A stretch of 64,000 nt of DNA. Origin: UBA3478 sp038134285. GTDB taxonomy: Bacteria; Bacteroidota; Bacteroidia; Flavobacteriales; Flavobacteriaceae. The stretch is taken from NCBI GenBank assembly GCA_038134285.1, contig JAYPUW010000007.1, positions 45,673 through 109,672 of the forward strand. Direction: 5' to 3'. The notes under the pieces are model-generated. The model was not told the DNA's origin, ran no database searches, and worked only from the letters and a program-made list of their open reading frames with translations. Below, one piece after another: positions 25,911-34,904 of the stretch (its first letter is position 1; each line of letters opens with the position of its first letter). The translations under genes and the position numbers were made by a program.

Positions 25911-25918
25911 TATATTTA
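25911..25918 (+). promoter_or_regulatory. possible eno -7 element
   Basis: TATATTTA matches TAnnTTTG at seven of eight required or free positions and lies 20 bases before the eno ATG, in the carA-eno gap. No good -33 element is visible, and no terminator separates carA from eno, so read-through is also likely. Confidence 0.35.
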
Positions 25919-25937
25919 ATCATCTAAATCAATAACT

Positions 25938-27230
25938 ATGAGTATTATCATTGACATTTTTGCGCGACAAATTTTTGATTCTCGAGGTAACCCAACCGTC
26001 GAAGTAGACGTGATTACAGAAAATGGAATCCTTGGTCGTGCAGCAGTACCTTCGGGTGCTTCAACAGGAGAGCACGAGGCTGTCGAATTACGCGATGGCG
26101 GATCTGATTATATGGGTAAGGGGGTTCAAAAGGCCATTGACCACGTAAATGGAGAGATTGCTGATGAGCTCATCGGAATGTCTGTGTTTGAACAAAACCT
26201 TGTCGATCAAACCATGATCGATCTAGACGGAACTCTCAATAAATCACGCTTAGGTGCCAATGCTATTTTAGGCGTTTCTCTTGCGGTTGCTAAGGCTGCT
26301 GCAGAGGAATTAGAGATGCCGTTGTACCGCTATGTGGGTGGCGTAAGTGCCAACATACTTCCGGTGCCAATGATGAATATCATCAACGGTGGATCGCATT
26401 CTGATGCTCCTATCGCCTTTCAGGAGTTTATGATTATGCCAGTGATGGCAGAGTCTTTCACTCATGCGATGAAAATGGGAAGTGAAATCTTCCATAATCT
26501 TAAAAAGGTACTTAATGACCGCGGATTGACTACTGCTGTTGGTGATGAAGGAGGATTTGCTCCGGGTTTAGACGGTACCGAAGATGCATTAGAAACGATT
26601 GGGAAAGCAGTTTCGAATGCGGGTTACACGCTTGGTAAAGATGTGATGATCGCTCTAGATTGTGCTGCTGCAGAATTCTTTGTAGACGGTAAATACGACT
26701 ATACCAAATTTGAAGGTTCGACAGGAAAAGTAAGATCTTCTAAAGAGCAGGCAGAGTACTTGGCTTCATTGTGTGAGAACTATCCGATCATCAGTATTGA
26801 AGATGGAATGGATGAGAACGATTGGGAAGGCTGGAAATACCTTACTGAGATGGTAGGTGACCGTGTTCAGCTCGTTGGAGACGACCTTTTTGTTACCAAC
26901 GTTGAGCGTCTTTCTAGAGGAATCAAAGAGAAAATTGCAAACTCAATCCTGATTAAGGTTAATCAGATTGGCACTCTTACAGAGACCATTGACGCCGTAA
27001 ATATGGCGAAGAATGCGGGCTATACTTCAGTGATGTCTCACCGTTCAGGTGAGACTGAAGACACCACTATTTCGGACTTAGCTGTAGGGCTGGGTACCGG
27101 TCAGATCAAAACAGGATCTACCTCGCGTTCTGATCGTATGGCCAAATACAATCAATTATTGCGTATTGAAGAGGACTTAGGAAGTACTGCTTTTTATCCG
27201 CAAGACAAAGCGTTTAAGGTTAAGCGCTAG
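25938..27230 (+). CDS. eno: enolase
   Basis: A 430-residue glycolytic enzyme converting 2-phosphoglycerate to phosphoenolpyruvate. The N-terminal part has ARQIFDSRGNPTVEVDV and PSGASTGEHEAVELRD; metal and catalytic residues lie in IALDCAAAEFF, IEDGMDENDWEGW and GDDLFVTN; the loop MSHRSGETEDTTISDLAV follows. Normal length for bacterial enolase. Followed by its own terminator. Confidence 0.98.
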   Translation: MSIIIDIFARQIFDSRGNPTVEVDVITENGILGRAAVPSGASTGEHEAVELRDGGSDYMGKGVQKAIDHVNGEIADELIGMSVFEQNLVDQTMIDLDGTLNKSRLGANAILGVSLAVAKAAAEELEMPLYRYVGGVSANILPVPMMNIINGGSHSDAPIAFQEFMIMPVMAESFTHAMKMGSEIFHNLKKVLNDRGLTTAVGDEGGFAPGLDGTEDALETIGKAVSNAGYTLGKDVMIALDCAAAEFFVDGKYDYTKFEGSTGKVRSSKEQAEYLASLCENYPIISIEDGMDENDWEGWKYLTEMVGDRVQLVGDDLFVTNVERLSRGIKEKIANSILIKVNQIGTLTETIDAVNMAKNAGYTSVMSHRSGETEDTTISDLAVGLGTGQIKTGSTSRSDRMAKYNQLLRIEEDLGSTAFYPQDKAFKVKR

Positions 27231-27250
27231 AAAGTGTTATACTCATTCAA

Positions 27251-27276
27251 AAGCGTCACGAGAGTGGCGCTTTTTT
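27251..27276 (+). terminator. eno terminator
   Basis: GCGTCAC (27253-27259) pairs with GTGGCGC (27264-27270), with one G-T pair, around GAGA, followed by six T bases (27271-27276). A preceding A run lets the stem extend. Confidence 0.85.
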
Positions 27277-27299
27277 ATGAAAAGAGCTAGGCTGTTTAG

Positions 27300-27307
27300 T
27301 ATATTTG
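27300..27307 (+). promoter_or_regulatory. gltA -7 element
   Basis: TATATTTG is a full match to TAnnTTTG, 25 bases before the gltA ATG and followed by C. No clear -33 TTTG is present at the expected spacing, because that place is taken by the eno terminator region. Confidence 0.65.
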
Positions 27308-27332
27308 CAAATCCACTAAAAACCGATAAATT

Positions 27333-28604
27333 ATGGTCGATAAAGCGTTCTTAGAATTAGAAGGTAAGCGATATGAATTTCCTTTAGTGAAAGGATCTGA
27401 AGGAGAAGTAGGTATCGACATTAATACCTTAAGAGCGCAGACTGGAGCAGTAACTCTAGACCCAGGTTATAAGAATACGGGTTCATGCCAAAGTGCCATC
27501 ACTTTTCTCAATGGAGAAAAAGGAGAGTTACGTTATCGAGGGTATTCGATTGATGAGCTCGCCGAAAAGGCTTCTTTTCTTGAAGTAGCTTACTTGTTGA
27601 TTTTTGGAGAGTTTCCTACAGCTGCTCAAATTCAGCAATTCGAATCAGGCATTCAGAAAGAATCGAAACTAGATGATAGGTTAGTTAAAATCATAGATGC
27701 TTTTCCGAGTTCGGCGCACCCTATGGGAGTTTTGGCCTCGGCTACCAGTGCCTTGATTGCATTCAATCCATCTTCTGTTAATGTTTCTTCAGAAGAAGAT
27801 ATGTACAAGGCTATAATTAAGATCATGGGTAAATTCCCAATTTTAGTGGCTTATGCGCAGCGTAAACTTACTGGACAGCCTTATGTAGATTCTGATTCAT
27901 CACTTGATTATTTGCAGAACTTCTGTAAGATGATGTTCAGCAAGGAAGGTACTACCTATCAGGCTAATCCGATCATTATAGACGCACTTAATAAGTTGCT
28001 TATTTTACACGCAGATCACGAACAAAACTGTTCTACTTCAACAGTACGTATAGTAGGATCATCACATGCTGGATTATATGCTTCTATCTCTGCGGGTATC
28101 TCTGCGCTTTGGGGTCCTTTACACGGTGGAGCGAATCAAGCGGTATTAGAGATGTTAGAGGCCATTGAAAAAGATGGAGGAGACACCAAGAAGTACATGG
28201 CAAAGGCAAAAGATAAAAGCGATGCTTTTAGGCTAATGGGCTTTGGCCACCGCGTTTATAAGAACTTTGACCCTAGGGCTAAGATCATTAAGGTTGCCGC
28301 CGATCAGGTGTTAGCTGATTTAGGTGTACAAGACCCTATACTTAATGTCGCTAAAGGCCTTGAGAAAGAAGCCCTTGAAGATCAGTACTTCGTCGACCGA
28401 AAGCTATATCCGAATGTAGATTTCTATTCGGGTATCATTTATAGAGCTATGGGAATACCCGTTGAAATGTTCACCGTATTGTTTGCTTTAGGACGTATCC
28501 CTGGATGGATTGCTCAGTGGAGAGAAATGCGATTGAACAATGAACCAATTGGTCGTCCCCGCCAAATCTTTACTGGGGAAACACAGCGTCCACTCAACCG
28601 CTAG
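27333..28604 (+). CDS. gltA: citrate synthase
   Basis: A 423-residue type I citrate synthase condensing oxaloacetate and acetyl-CoA in the TCA cycle. The catalytic residues are visible: a histidine in GPLHGGANQAVLEML (about 264), one in FGHRVYKNFDPRAK (about 304) and the aspartate in VDFYSGIIYRAMG (about 363). The N-terminal beta region (LELEGKRYEFPLVKG) is typical of the hexameric bacterial form. Another TCA gene, mdh, lies at 52417. Confidence 0.97.
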   Translation: MVDKAFLELEGKRYEFPLVKGSEGEVGIDINTLRAQTGAVTLDPGYKNTGSCQSAITFLNGEKGELRYRGYSIDELAEKASFLEVAYLLIFGEFPTAAQIQQFESGIQKESKLDDRLVKIIDAFPSSAHPMGVLASATSALIAFNPSSVNVSSEEDMYKAIIKIMGKFPILVAYAQRKLTGQPYVDSDSSLDYLQNFCKMMFSKEGTTYQANPIIIDALNKLLILHADHEQNCSTSTVRIVGSSHAGLYASISAGISALWGPLHGGANQAVLEMLEAIEKDGGDTKKYMAKAKDKSDAFRLMGFGHRVYKNFDPRAKIIKVAADQVLADLGVQDPILNVAKGLEKEALEDQYFVDRKLYPNVDFYSGIIYRAMGIPVEMFTVLFALGRIPGWIAQWREMRLNNEPIGRPRQIFTGETQRPLNR

Positions 28605-28609
28605 AAATT

Positions 28610-28654
28610 AAACCGATCTCTTCGTTTAAGGAAGGTACGAATGTTCGGTTTTTT
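28610..28654 (+). terminator. gltA terminator inside the end of the converging gene
   Basis: AAACCGA (28610-28616) pairs with TCGGTTT (28645-28651), and within it TTCGT (28621-28625) pairs with ACGAA (28637-28641); a T run reaches 28654. The right half overlaps the last codons of the minus-strand gene that stops at 28626. Confidence 0.5.
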
Positions 28655-29039
28655 CCTCTAAAATGCGTTTAAAGAAAGCTTTTACGCTAGAGCCCTTTGC
28701 CTCTACTTTTATTTTGTGTTGGTCTTTGAAGACCGTAAATACATCTTTGTCTCCCTTGTAAAGAGTGAGTTTGTAATAGGGTATCGGTAAGGCGTACGTA
28801 TCTAGACGCGACTTTAGATGAACATTAATTCCTTTAGGTCGAAGCTCGATAGAGCATTGAGGTCGATCTTGATTGACATATAGGAGTCGAGACAGCTCCT
28901 CTGAAGCTAAAATGATATTGAGTTTAGGTGAACCAATACCTCCCTTAATGATTCGATCTAACAGCGAATAGGGTGATCCGACGGCAGTATTGATTTCTAG
29001 TTCTACCTTTTGATCACTGTACGATGTATTAAATACCAT
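28626..29039 (-). CDS. conserved-looking protein of unknown function
   Basis: A 137-residue soluble protein I do not recognise. No signal peptide or membrane segment is visible. It has alternating hydrophobic beta-like stretches (KLNIILASEELSRLLYV, YYKLTLYKGDKDVFTVF) and a basic C-terminal helix with KAFFKRILEEK. Codon use resembles its neighbours, and it fills the gltA-argS gap exactly, divergent from argS with 46 bases between them. That gap holds TAATTTTA and TAGTTTTA, near matches to the -7 element on opposite strands. The call as a real gene rests on this context. Confidence 0.7.
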   Translation of the reverse strand: MVFNTSYSDQKVELEINTAVGSPYSLLDRIIKGGIGSPKLNIILASEELSRLLYVNQDRPQCSIELRPKGINVHLKSRLDTYALPIPYYKLTLYKGDKDVFTVFKDQHKIKVEAKGSSVKAFFKRILEEKTEHSYLP

Positions 29040-29085
29040 AACCCTATAAAATTACTTAGTTTTACGGCCAAATTGCGAAGCACCC

Positions 29086-30858
29086 ATGAAAGATCTTCAA
29101 TTACAACTCAGTGGACTTATTGAGCGTGTTATTCACGAACAATTCGGTGTTCGAATTTATAAGATTGATTTTACTCCAACCAAAAAAGAGTTTGAAGGTG
29201 ACTTGACTATTGTGTTGTTTTCGCTGCTGAAAGAAGTCAAAGTGGGTCTGCCTGATTTAGCTAAAGCCATTGGAGATTATTTACAGCAAGAGTGTGAAGA
29301 GGTAAAGTCATATTCGGTAGTTAAAGGCTTTTTAAACGTGTCTTTTTCAGATGCTTATTTGTTAAGGCAGTTTGAGGCCCTTTATAAAAACGCATCCTGG
29401 GGAACGCATGAGCGGAACAATAAGACCTATATGGTCGAATACTCTTCTCCTAATACCAATAAACCCTTGCATCTGGGGCACATCAGAAATAATGTATTAG
29501 GATATTCTGTGGCACAGATTTTAGAGGCTGCAGGAAACAAGGTCATCAAAACTCAAATCATTAATGATAGAGGGATACATATTTGTAAAAGTATGGTAGC
29601 TTGGAAGCGATTTGGGAACGGAGAAACACCGAAGTCATCAGGACTTAAAGGAGATCGCCTAGCCGGAAAGTACTATGTACATTTCGATAAGGTGTACAAA
29701 GAAGAGCAGGCCGACCTTATGGCCCAAGGGCTTTCAGCGGAGGATGCGGCTAAACAGGCCCCTATTTTTATTGAAGCTCAAGAGATGTTGCGCAGGTGGG
29801 AGGCTCAAGACCCAGAAACTAGGGCCCTATGGAGTGAAATGAATGCATGGGTCTATGAGGGTTTCAATGAGACCTATCGCAGATTGGGGGTAGACTTCGA
29901 TCAATTGTATTACGAAAGTGACACCTATCTTTTAGGTCGAGATATTATTGACGAAGGGCTTGATAAAAAGGTCTTTTTTAGAAAGCCCGACCGAAGCGTG
30001 TGGGCCGATTTGACCGCAGACGGTCTCGATGAGAAGTTAGTATTGAGAAGTGACCAGACGGCCGTTTATATGACTCAAGACCTGGGTACTGCAGTTCAAC
30101 GAGTAGAAGACTTCCCTGAAATTGACGGAATGGTCTATACCGTTGGAAATGAGCAAGATTATCACTTTAAAGTGTTGTTCTTATTGCTTCAGCACTTGGG
30201 TTATCCGTGGGCTTCGAATCTTCACCATTTGTCTTACGGAATGGTTGATTTGCCTTCAGGAAAGATGAAGAGTCGAGAAGGAACAGTGGTTGATGCAGAT
30301 GATTTGATGAGTGAGATGGCAGAAACCGCCGGAAAGATTGCTTTAGAGCTAGGTAAATTGGACGGATTTAATAAAGAAGAAAAACAAGTTTTGTTTCACC
30401 AAATTGGTCTTGGTGCCTTGAAATACTTCATCTTAAAGGTAGATCCAAAGAAACGAATCTTATTTGATCCCGAGGCGTCTGTCGATTTCCAAGGAAATAC
30501 AGGCCCCTTTATTCAATACACTTATGCCCGTATCCGTTCGATTGCCCGCAAAGCAACTGAGAATGAATTCGTTTTTCCTTCGGTGGCTTTAGAGGTTAAA
30601 GAGAGGGAGTTGATTTTGTCACTGACCCAATACCCTTCAGTTGTAGAACAAGCCGCTGAGATTCTATCTCCGGCAATTGTTGCCAATTACTTATATGAAT
30701 TAGTAAAGCAATTCAATTCTTTGTACCAGCAGCTACCCATTCTTGGTGTTGACGACCTTAGTGTGGGTTCTTTCAGAGTGGCACTTACGCTGAAAGTAGG
30801 CGAGGTTATTAAGCATGCCTCTTCGCTACTGGGTATTGAGGTTCCTGAACAGATGTAA
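29086..30858 (+). CDS. argS: arginyl-tRNA synthetase
   Basis: A 590-residue class I synthetase that charges tRNA-Arg. The N-terminal Add-1 domain (about 1-110) precedes the catalytic domain with the HIGH-type motif KPLHLGHIRNN (about 126-136). The KMSKS equivalent is GKMKSREGT, with no classical KMSKS, which is usual for ArgRS. The C-terminal DALR anticodon-binding domain starts near TGPFIQYTYARIRSI. A near -7 element TAGTTTTA lies at 29057-29064. Confidence 0.97.
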   Translation: MKDLQLQLSGLIERVIHEQFGVRIYKIDFTPTKKEFEGDLTIVLFSLLKEVKVGLPDLAKAIGDYLQQECEEVKSYSVVKGFLNVSFSDAYLLRQFEALYKNASWGTHERNNKTYMVEYSSPNTNKPLHLGHIRNNVLGYSVAQILEAAGNKVIKTQIINDRGIHICKSMVAWKRFGNGETPKSSGLKGDRLAGKYYVHFDKVYKEEQADLMAQGLSAEDAAKQAPIFIEAQEMLRRWEAQDPETRALWSEMNAWVYEGFNETYRRLGVDFDQLYYESDTYLLGRDIIDEGLDKKVFFRKPDRSVWADLTADGLDEKLVLRSDQTAVYMTQDLGTAVQRVEDFPEIDGMVYTVGNEQDYHFKVLFLLLQHLGYPWASNLHHLSYGMVDLPSGKMKSREGTVVDADDLMSEMAETAGKIALELGKLDGFNKEEKQVLFHQIGLGALKYFILKVDPKKRILFDPEASVDFQGNTGPFIQYTYARIRSIARKATENEFVFPSVALEVKERELILSLTQYPSVVEQAAEILSPAIVANYLYELVKQFNSLYQQLPILGVDDLSVGSFRVALTLKVGEVIKHASSLLGIEVPEQM

Positions 30859-30860
30859 TA

Positions 30861-30889
30861 AAAAAAGCCGCTGTTCTCAGCGGCTTTTT
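30861..30889. terminator. bidirectional terminator between argS and proteorhodopsin
   Basis: AGCCGCTG (30866-30873) pairs with CAGCGGCT (30878-30885) around TTCT, with an A run on the left and T run on the right, so it serves both convergent genes. Confidence 0.9.
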
Positions 30890-30908
30890 AAAATTATTTG
30901 AACAATTT

Positions 30909-31646
30909 TTATTTCCCGTCACGAGCAGCAACAGCAGCGCCGTAAACTACTAGACCGAAACCAATTTTGTTGACAGCATCACCAATGTTGTAGATAACAT
31001 CCATGGCTAATCCGCCAAAAATACCTTCATACCATCCTGGTGTTCCAGCCATATAACCGATAGGATATATTGCCCATCCTACTAGAACGAACCAACATAG
31101 TGTTTTGTGTGCTTGTAAAACTGATCCTCCGGCAGCAACAGCCAATTTTTTGGCTTGCCCGAACCAGATGTCGTAAACAATCACGAAATAAGCGATACCA
31201 GATACTAGACCCCAGAAGGCAGCTTGATCTCGACTAACCGCTTCTCCCCAGTATCCTGTAACGAGCATGATCACTGAGAGTGCAATGAGTCTCCACATTA
31301 ATGCTTTCTTGGCACCTGCAGCTTTTAAGATGAGGTAAAATTCAACACACATCAGCGGCACGGTAAGTACCCAGTCTACATAACGGAAGAATGTTGGAGA
31401 TTCTCCGTTTGAAGCCCAGTAATCTCTCATGTACCAATAGTGAACAGCAGCGATGAACGTAATCAAACCTGAAACTAGGATTGAAGTACGCCATTTAGAA
31501 TCGAAACTGTTCATCGATAAAAAGAAGAAGGCAGAAGCTGCCATCATAGCCATACACCCTACAAAAAAGGTGAAGCCTACATAATCGTCAGTAGCAATTT
31601 TTGAAACATCTGCTACCAACGGTAGTTGGAGTAGTAAACTTTTCAT
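30909..31646 (-). CDS. proteorhodopsin, light-driven proton pump
   Basis: A 245-residue seven-helix microbial rhodopsin of the inner membrane. The DTE motif of proton pumps is present as D91, T95 and E102 in RYVDWVLTVPL and CVEFYLIL; H69 (AAVHYWYMR) matches the histidine that pairs with the counter-ion. The retinal Schiff-base lysine is K227 in GDAVNKIGF. The spectral-tuning position, equal to 105 of the green SAR86 protein, is M99, which in flavobacterial proteorhodopsins goes with green absorption. The first about 15 residues are probably a short signal peptide. The gene is divergent from blh, which makes the retinal. It adds light-driven proton-motive force. Confidence 0.97.
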   Translation of the reverse strand: MKSLLLQLPLVADVSKIATDDYVGFTFFVGCMAMMAASAFFFLSMNSFDSKWRTSILVSGLITFIAAVHYWYMRDYWASNGESPTFFRYVDWVLTVPLMCVEFYLILKAAGAKKALMWRLIALSVIMLVTGYWGEAVSRDQAAFWGLVSGIAYFVIVYDIWFGQAKKLAVAAGGSVLQAHKTLCWFVLVGWAIYPIGYMAGTPGWYEGIFGGLAMDVIYNIGDAVNKIGFGLVVYGAAVAARDGK

Positions 31647-31674
31647 AAGAACAATAGTTTAGTTTTTGTCTAAT

Positions 31675-31682
31675 CAAATGTA
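31675..31682 (-). promoter_or_regulatory. proteorhodopsin -7 element
   Basis: On the minus strand TACATTTG fully matches TAnnTTTG, with 28 bases to the ATG. No TTTG stands at the expected -33, so the promoter may be weak or need an activator, which would fit light or nutrient control (inference). Confidence 0.65.
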
Positions 31683-31731
31683 AATAAATATAAACACAAT
31701 TCTTTAACATTTTAACTATTATTTTATCAAC

Positions 31732-31739
31732 TACCTTTG
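31732..31739 (+). promoter_or_regulatory. blh -7 element
   Basis: TACCTTTG fully matches TAnnTTTG and lies 17 bases before the blh ATG at 31757, so a transcript starting near 31746 would have a very short leader. The -33 region has only TTTA. Confidence 0.6.
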
Positions 31740-31756
31740 AATGAGTATTGTTTTTT

Positions 31757-32641
31757 ATGGAAATTCTCAAAAACAGGTACTTTATAACGCTCGTTCTTGC
31801 TATTGCTGGATTCAGTATTTCCGAGGCTTTAGAGGGTGCTTTAGCCCTTTTTCTAATCCTTACGGTAGGTCTTTTGCACGGATCTAACGATTTGATGATA
31901 ATTCAACGTTTGGCTTCTTATGAACAAATAGATGGAATAACACGCCGAAAAACACTACTGGGATATGTAGGATTGATCCTGGCAGTATTGCTTTTGTTCT
32001 TTGCCAAGCGTCAATTCGCTCTGTTATTCTTTGTTCTAATTAGTTCGTTTCATTTTGGCCAACAGCATTGGCATAGGTATGCCAAAGGCGCGAATGGGCT
32101 AAGCCTTGCTTTCTACACTTGTTATGGACTGCTCATTTTTGGACTCCTTTTTTGGACGCACGCCGAGCAATCGTCTATTGTGATTGAAGCGATTACTTCT
32201 ATAACCTTCACTGAGCAGCACTTTATGGTATTGTCTTTGGCTGCTTTTGGGCTGTCAATATTGATGCTATTCATTTCGCAAAGAGTTTCCTTTCGGTTGT
32301 TCTTAGTGGAACTCCTGGCGCTGGTATTTCTGTTTATCGTATTCTGCTTTACGAGTTTATTGCTCTCTTTTGCACTTTATTTTTCACTTTGGCACGCTGT
32401 ACCCTCGATTAAGGATCAGATTGAGCTGCTTTACCCAAAGAGCTCGGGCAGCGGCTTTACCTCTTATGCTAAAGCGGCATTACTTTATTGGGGAATATCT
32501 ATGGTCGGATTTGTCCTTATTTTATTTATGGTCGGATTTGACTCCTTGGATGTCTTGGAGTTATTGGTGTATTTTCTAGCCGCCATTACTTTTCCTCATG
32601 TTATTGTCATGAGCAGAATTGAAAGAGCACTTGAAAGCTAA
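31757..32641 (+). CDS. blh: beta-carotene 15,15'-dioxygenase, Brp/Blh family
   Basis: A 294-residue membrane protein of the Brp/Blh family, which splits beta-carotene into two retinals. Conserved iron-binding histidine candidates are H41 (GLLHGSND), H99 and H104 (SSFHFGQQHWH), H213 (LWHAVPS) and H281 (TFPHVIVM). About eight to ten hydrophobic segments are visible. I use ATG at 31757; a TTG three codons upstream is in frame but begins nearly at the predicted transcript start. It is divergent from proteorhodopsin and supplies its chromophore. The carotenoid genes (crtE, crtB, crtI, crtY) are not in this window. Confidence 0.95.
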   Translation: MEILKNRYFITLVLAIAGFSISEALEGALALFLILTVGLLHGSNDLMIIQRLASYEQIDGITRRKTLLGYVGLILAVLLLFFAKRQFALLFFVLISSFHFGQQHWHRYAKGANGLSLAFYTCYGLLIFGLLFWTHAEQSSIVIEAITSITFTEQHFMVLSLAAFGLSILMLFISQRVSFRLFLVELLALVFLFIVFCFTSLLLSFALYFSLWHAVPSIKDQIELLYPKSSGSGFTSYAKAALLYWGISMVGFVLILFMVGFDSLDVLELLVYFLAAITFPHVIVMSRIERALES

Positions 32642-32659
32642 AGAAACTTAGTATTTTTG
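32631..32659 (+). promoter_or_regulatory. ffh promoter
   Basis: TTG (32631-32633, inside the end of blh) and TATTTTTG (32652-32659) are 18 bases apart; the -7 element matches fully and lies 32 bases before the ffh ATG. Confidence 0.6.
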
Positions 32660-32691
32660 TTCTTTCTTCAAATTCAACCGACACAGCGTTT

Positions 32692-34026
32692 ATGTTTGAT
32701 CAGTTAAGTACCAAAATTGAAGGAGCTCTTCATAAACTCAGAGGGAAGGGTAAGATAAACGAGCTCAATATTGCGGAATCGATGAAGGAGATCCGAAAGG
32801 CCCTTCTCGATGCTGATGTTAACTATAAAATAGCCAAGGATTTTACCAATACGGTGAAAGAAAAGGCCATGGGACAGCAAGTGTTGCAGTCACTTCAACC
32901 CGGACAGCTCATGGTCAAGATCGTCAGAGACGAGCTGGCCAGTTTAATGGGGTCTAATGCCTCAGAATTGCATATCGGTTCAAAACTTAGTGTGGTTCTT
33001 ATGGCAGGGCTTCAAGGTTCTGGTAAAACCACCTTTTCAGGGAAGCTAGCGAATTACCTCAAAACGAAGAAATCAAAGAAACCGCTTTTGGTAGCGTGTG
33101 ATGTTTACCGTCCGGCTGCCATCGATCAACTCCATATTGTTGGTGAACAATTAGGGGTTGAGGTTTATTCTGATCGCGAACAAAAAGATCCTGTGATTAT
33201 TGCCAGTTCCGGTCTTGAAAAGGCAAAGACTGAAGGCTTTAATGTAGTGATTATCGATACCGCTGGTCGTTTGGCCTTAGACGAGGCCATGATGAAAGAA
33301 ATCAAGGCGATTCATACCGCTATTCGCCCTGATGAAACTCTTTTTGTGGTAGATGCGATGACAGGGCAAGACGCCGTCAATACCGCCAAGGCCTTTAATG
33401 ATGTATTAGACTTTGACGGAGTGGTGCTGACCAAGTTAGATGGTGACACTCGAGGGGGAGCTGCCCTTACCATCCGAGAAATAGTAGACAAGCCCATTAA
33501 ATTTATCGGAACCGGAGAAAAGCTTGATGCTCTAGATATCTTCTATCCCGATCGTATGGCCGATCGTATTTTGGGAATGGGTGATGTGGTCTCACTGGTT
33601 GAAAGGGCCCAAGAGCAGTTCAATGAAGAAGAGGCTCGAAAGCTACAGCGTAAAATCGCGAAACAGACCTTTGGTTTTGATGACTTCTTAACCCAAATTC
33701 AACAAATCAAAAAAATGGGACCCATGAAAGACCTCGTGTCAATGGTTCCTGGAATGGCCAAGGCGACCAAGGGCTTAGATATTGATGATGATGCCTTTAA
33801 GTATATTGAAGCTATTATTTATTCGATGACACCAAAAGAGCGCAGTAACCCTAAGGTCATTGATCAAAGCAGAAAGAAGCGCATCGCTTCTGGAAGTGGT
33901 AGAGAAATTCAAGAGGTGAATAAGCTGATCAAGCAGTTTGATCAAATGAGCAAGATGATGAAGATGATGCAGGGAGCAAAAGGAAGAAATATGATGCAGA
34001 TGATGCAAAATATGAATATGCGCTAA
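32692..34026 (+). CDS. ffh: signal recognition particle protein Ffh
   Basis: A 444-residue SRP54 GTPase that, with 4.5S RNA, targets membrane proteins to SecY. The N domain (about 1-90) is followed by the G domain with GLQGSGKTTFSGKLANY (about 106), DTAGR and TKLDGDTRGGAAL. The methionine-rich M domain binds RNA and signal sequences and ends in MMKMMQGAKGRNMMQMM. Its TAA overlaps the folD ATG by one base. Confidence 0.98.
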   Translation: MFDQLSTKIEGALHKLRGKGKINELNIAESMKEIRKALLDADVNYKIAKDFTNTVKEKAMGQQVLQSLQPGQLMVKIVRDELASLMGSNASELHIGSKLSVVLMAGLQGSGKTTFSGKLANYLKTKKSKKPLLVACDVYRPAAIDQLHIVGEQLGVEVYSDREQKDPVIIASSGLEKAKTEGFNVVIIDTAGRLALDEAMMKEIKAIHTAIRPDETLFVVDAMTGQDAVNTAKAFNDVLDFDGVVLTKLDGDTRGGAALTIREIVDKPIKFIGTGEKLDALDIFYPDRMADRILGMGDVVSLVERAQEQFNEEEARKLQRKIAKQTFGFDDFLTQIQQIKKMGPMKDLVSMVPGMAKATKGLDIDDDAFKYIEAIIYSMTPKERSNPKVIDQSRKKRIASGSGREIQEVNKLIKQFDQMSKMMKMMQGAKGRNMMQMMQNMNMR

Positions 34027-34904
34027 TGATTATACTAGACGGAAAGAAAACGAGCCAAGAACTCAAAGAAGAGATTGCCGCTGAGGTTACTGAGATGCGA
34101 CAGCAGGGTCAAAAAGTTCCCCACCTTGCCGCAGTCATTGTCGGAAACGATGGAGCGAGTTTAACCTATGTTTCAAGTAAGGTACGCTCTTGCGAGCAGG
34201 TAGGCTTTGAGTCTACACTTGTGAGACTTCCAGAAGATACAACCCAAGAAGAATTATTAAAAGAGGTAGCCGCATTGAACTCAAATGAGGCCATTGATGG
34301 CTACATCGTTCAGTTGCCTTTACCGTCTCATCTTGATGAAGAAGAGGTACTCTTGGCGATCGATCCAAAAAAAGATGTTGACGGCTTTCATCCGTCAAAT
34401 TTTGGGCGGATGGCCTTAGAACTTGAGTCGTTTATTCCTGCAACGCCTTATGGAATTATGCAGCTACTCGAACGCTATAATGTAGATACCTCAGGGAAGC
34501 ATGCTGTTGTTATCGGACGTTCTCATATTGTAGGAAGGCCTATTAGTATTCTTTTGAGCCAGAAGGGTAATTTTGCTGATGCCACTGTTACCGTAGCACA
34601 TTCTCGCACAAAAGACCTCAAAGCACTTCTTAATCAAGCAGATATTATTGTTTCGGCTTTAGGTGTGCCAAATTTTGTTAAAGCAGATATGGTAAAATCT
34701 GGCGCCGTAATTATCGATGTCGGAATTACCAGAGTAGAAGATGTAAGCCGGCCTAAAGGATACCGCATCGTGGGCGATGTAGATTTTGAGCAAGTCGCTG
34801 AGAAGGCTTCTTATATCACACCAGTTCCTGGGGGTGTTGGTCCTATGACTATTGCAATGCTTCTCAAGAATACACTTCTTGCTCGACGACGTACCCAATC
34901 TTAA
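34026..34904 (+). CDS. folD: methylenetetrahydrofolate dehydrogenase / cyclohydrolase
   Basis: A 292-residue bifunctional enzyme that interconverts one-carbon tetrahydrofolate forms. Signatures are VIVGNDGASLTYVSSK with the lysine near residue 53, VDGFHPSNFGRM, the NADP site GRSHIVGRP and TPVPGGVGPMT. Translationally coupled to ffh by a one-base overlap. Its 3' end overlaps the converging VOC gene by 4 bases, and no terminator is visible between them. Confidence 0.97.
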   Translation: MIILDGKKTSQELKEEIAAEVTEMRQQGQKVPHLAAVIVGNDGASLTYVSSKVRSCEQVGFESTLVRLPEDTTQEELLKEVAALNSNEAIDGYIVQLPLPSHLDEEEVLLAIDPKKDVDGFHPSNFGRMALELESFIPATPYGIMQLLERYNVDTSGKHAVVIGRSHIVGRPISILLSQKGNFADATVTVAHSRTKDLKALLNQADIIVSALGVPNFVKADMVKSGAVIIDVGITRVEDVSRPKGYRIVGDVDFEQVAEKASYITPVPGGVGPMTIAMLLKNTLLARRRTQS

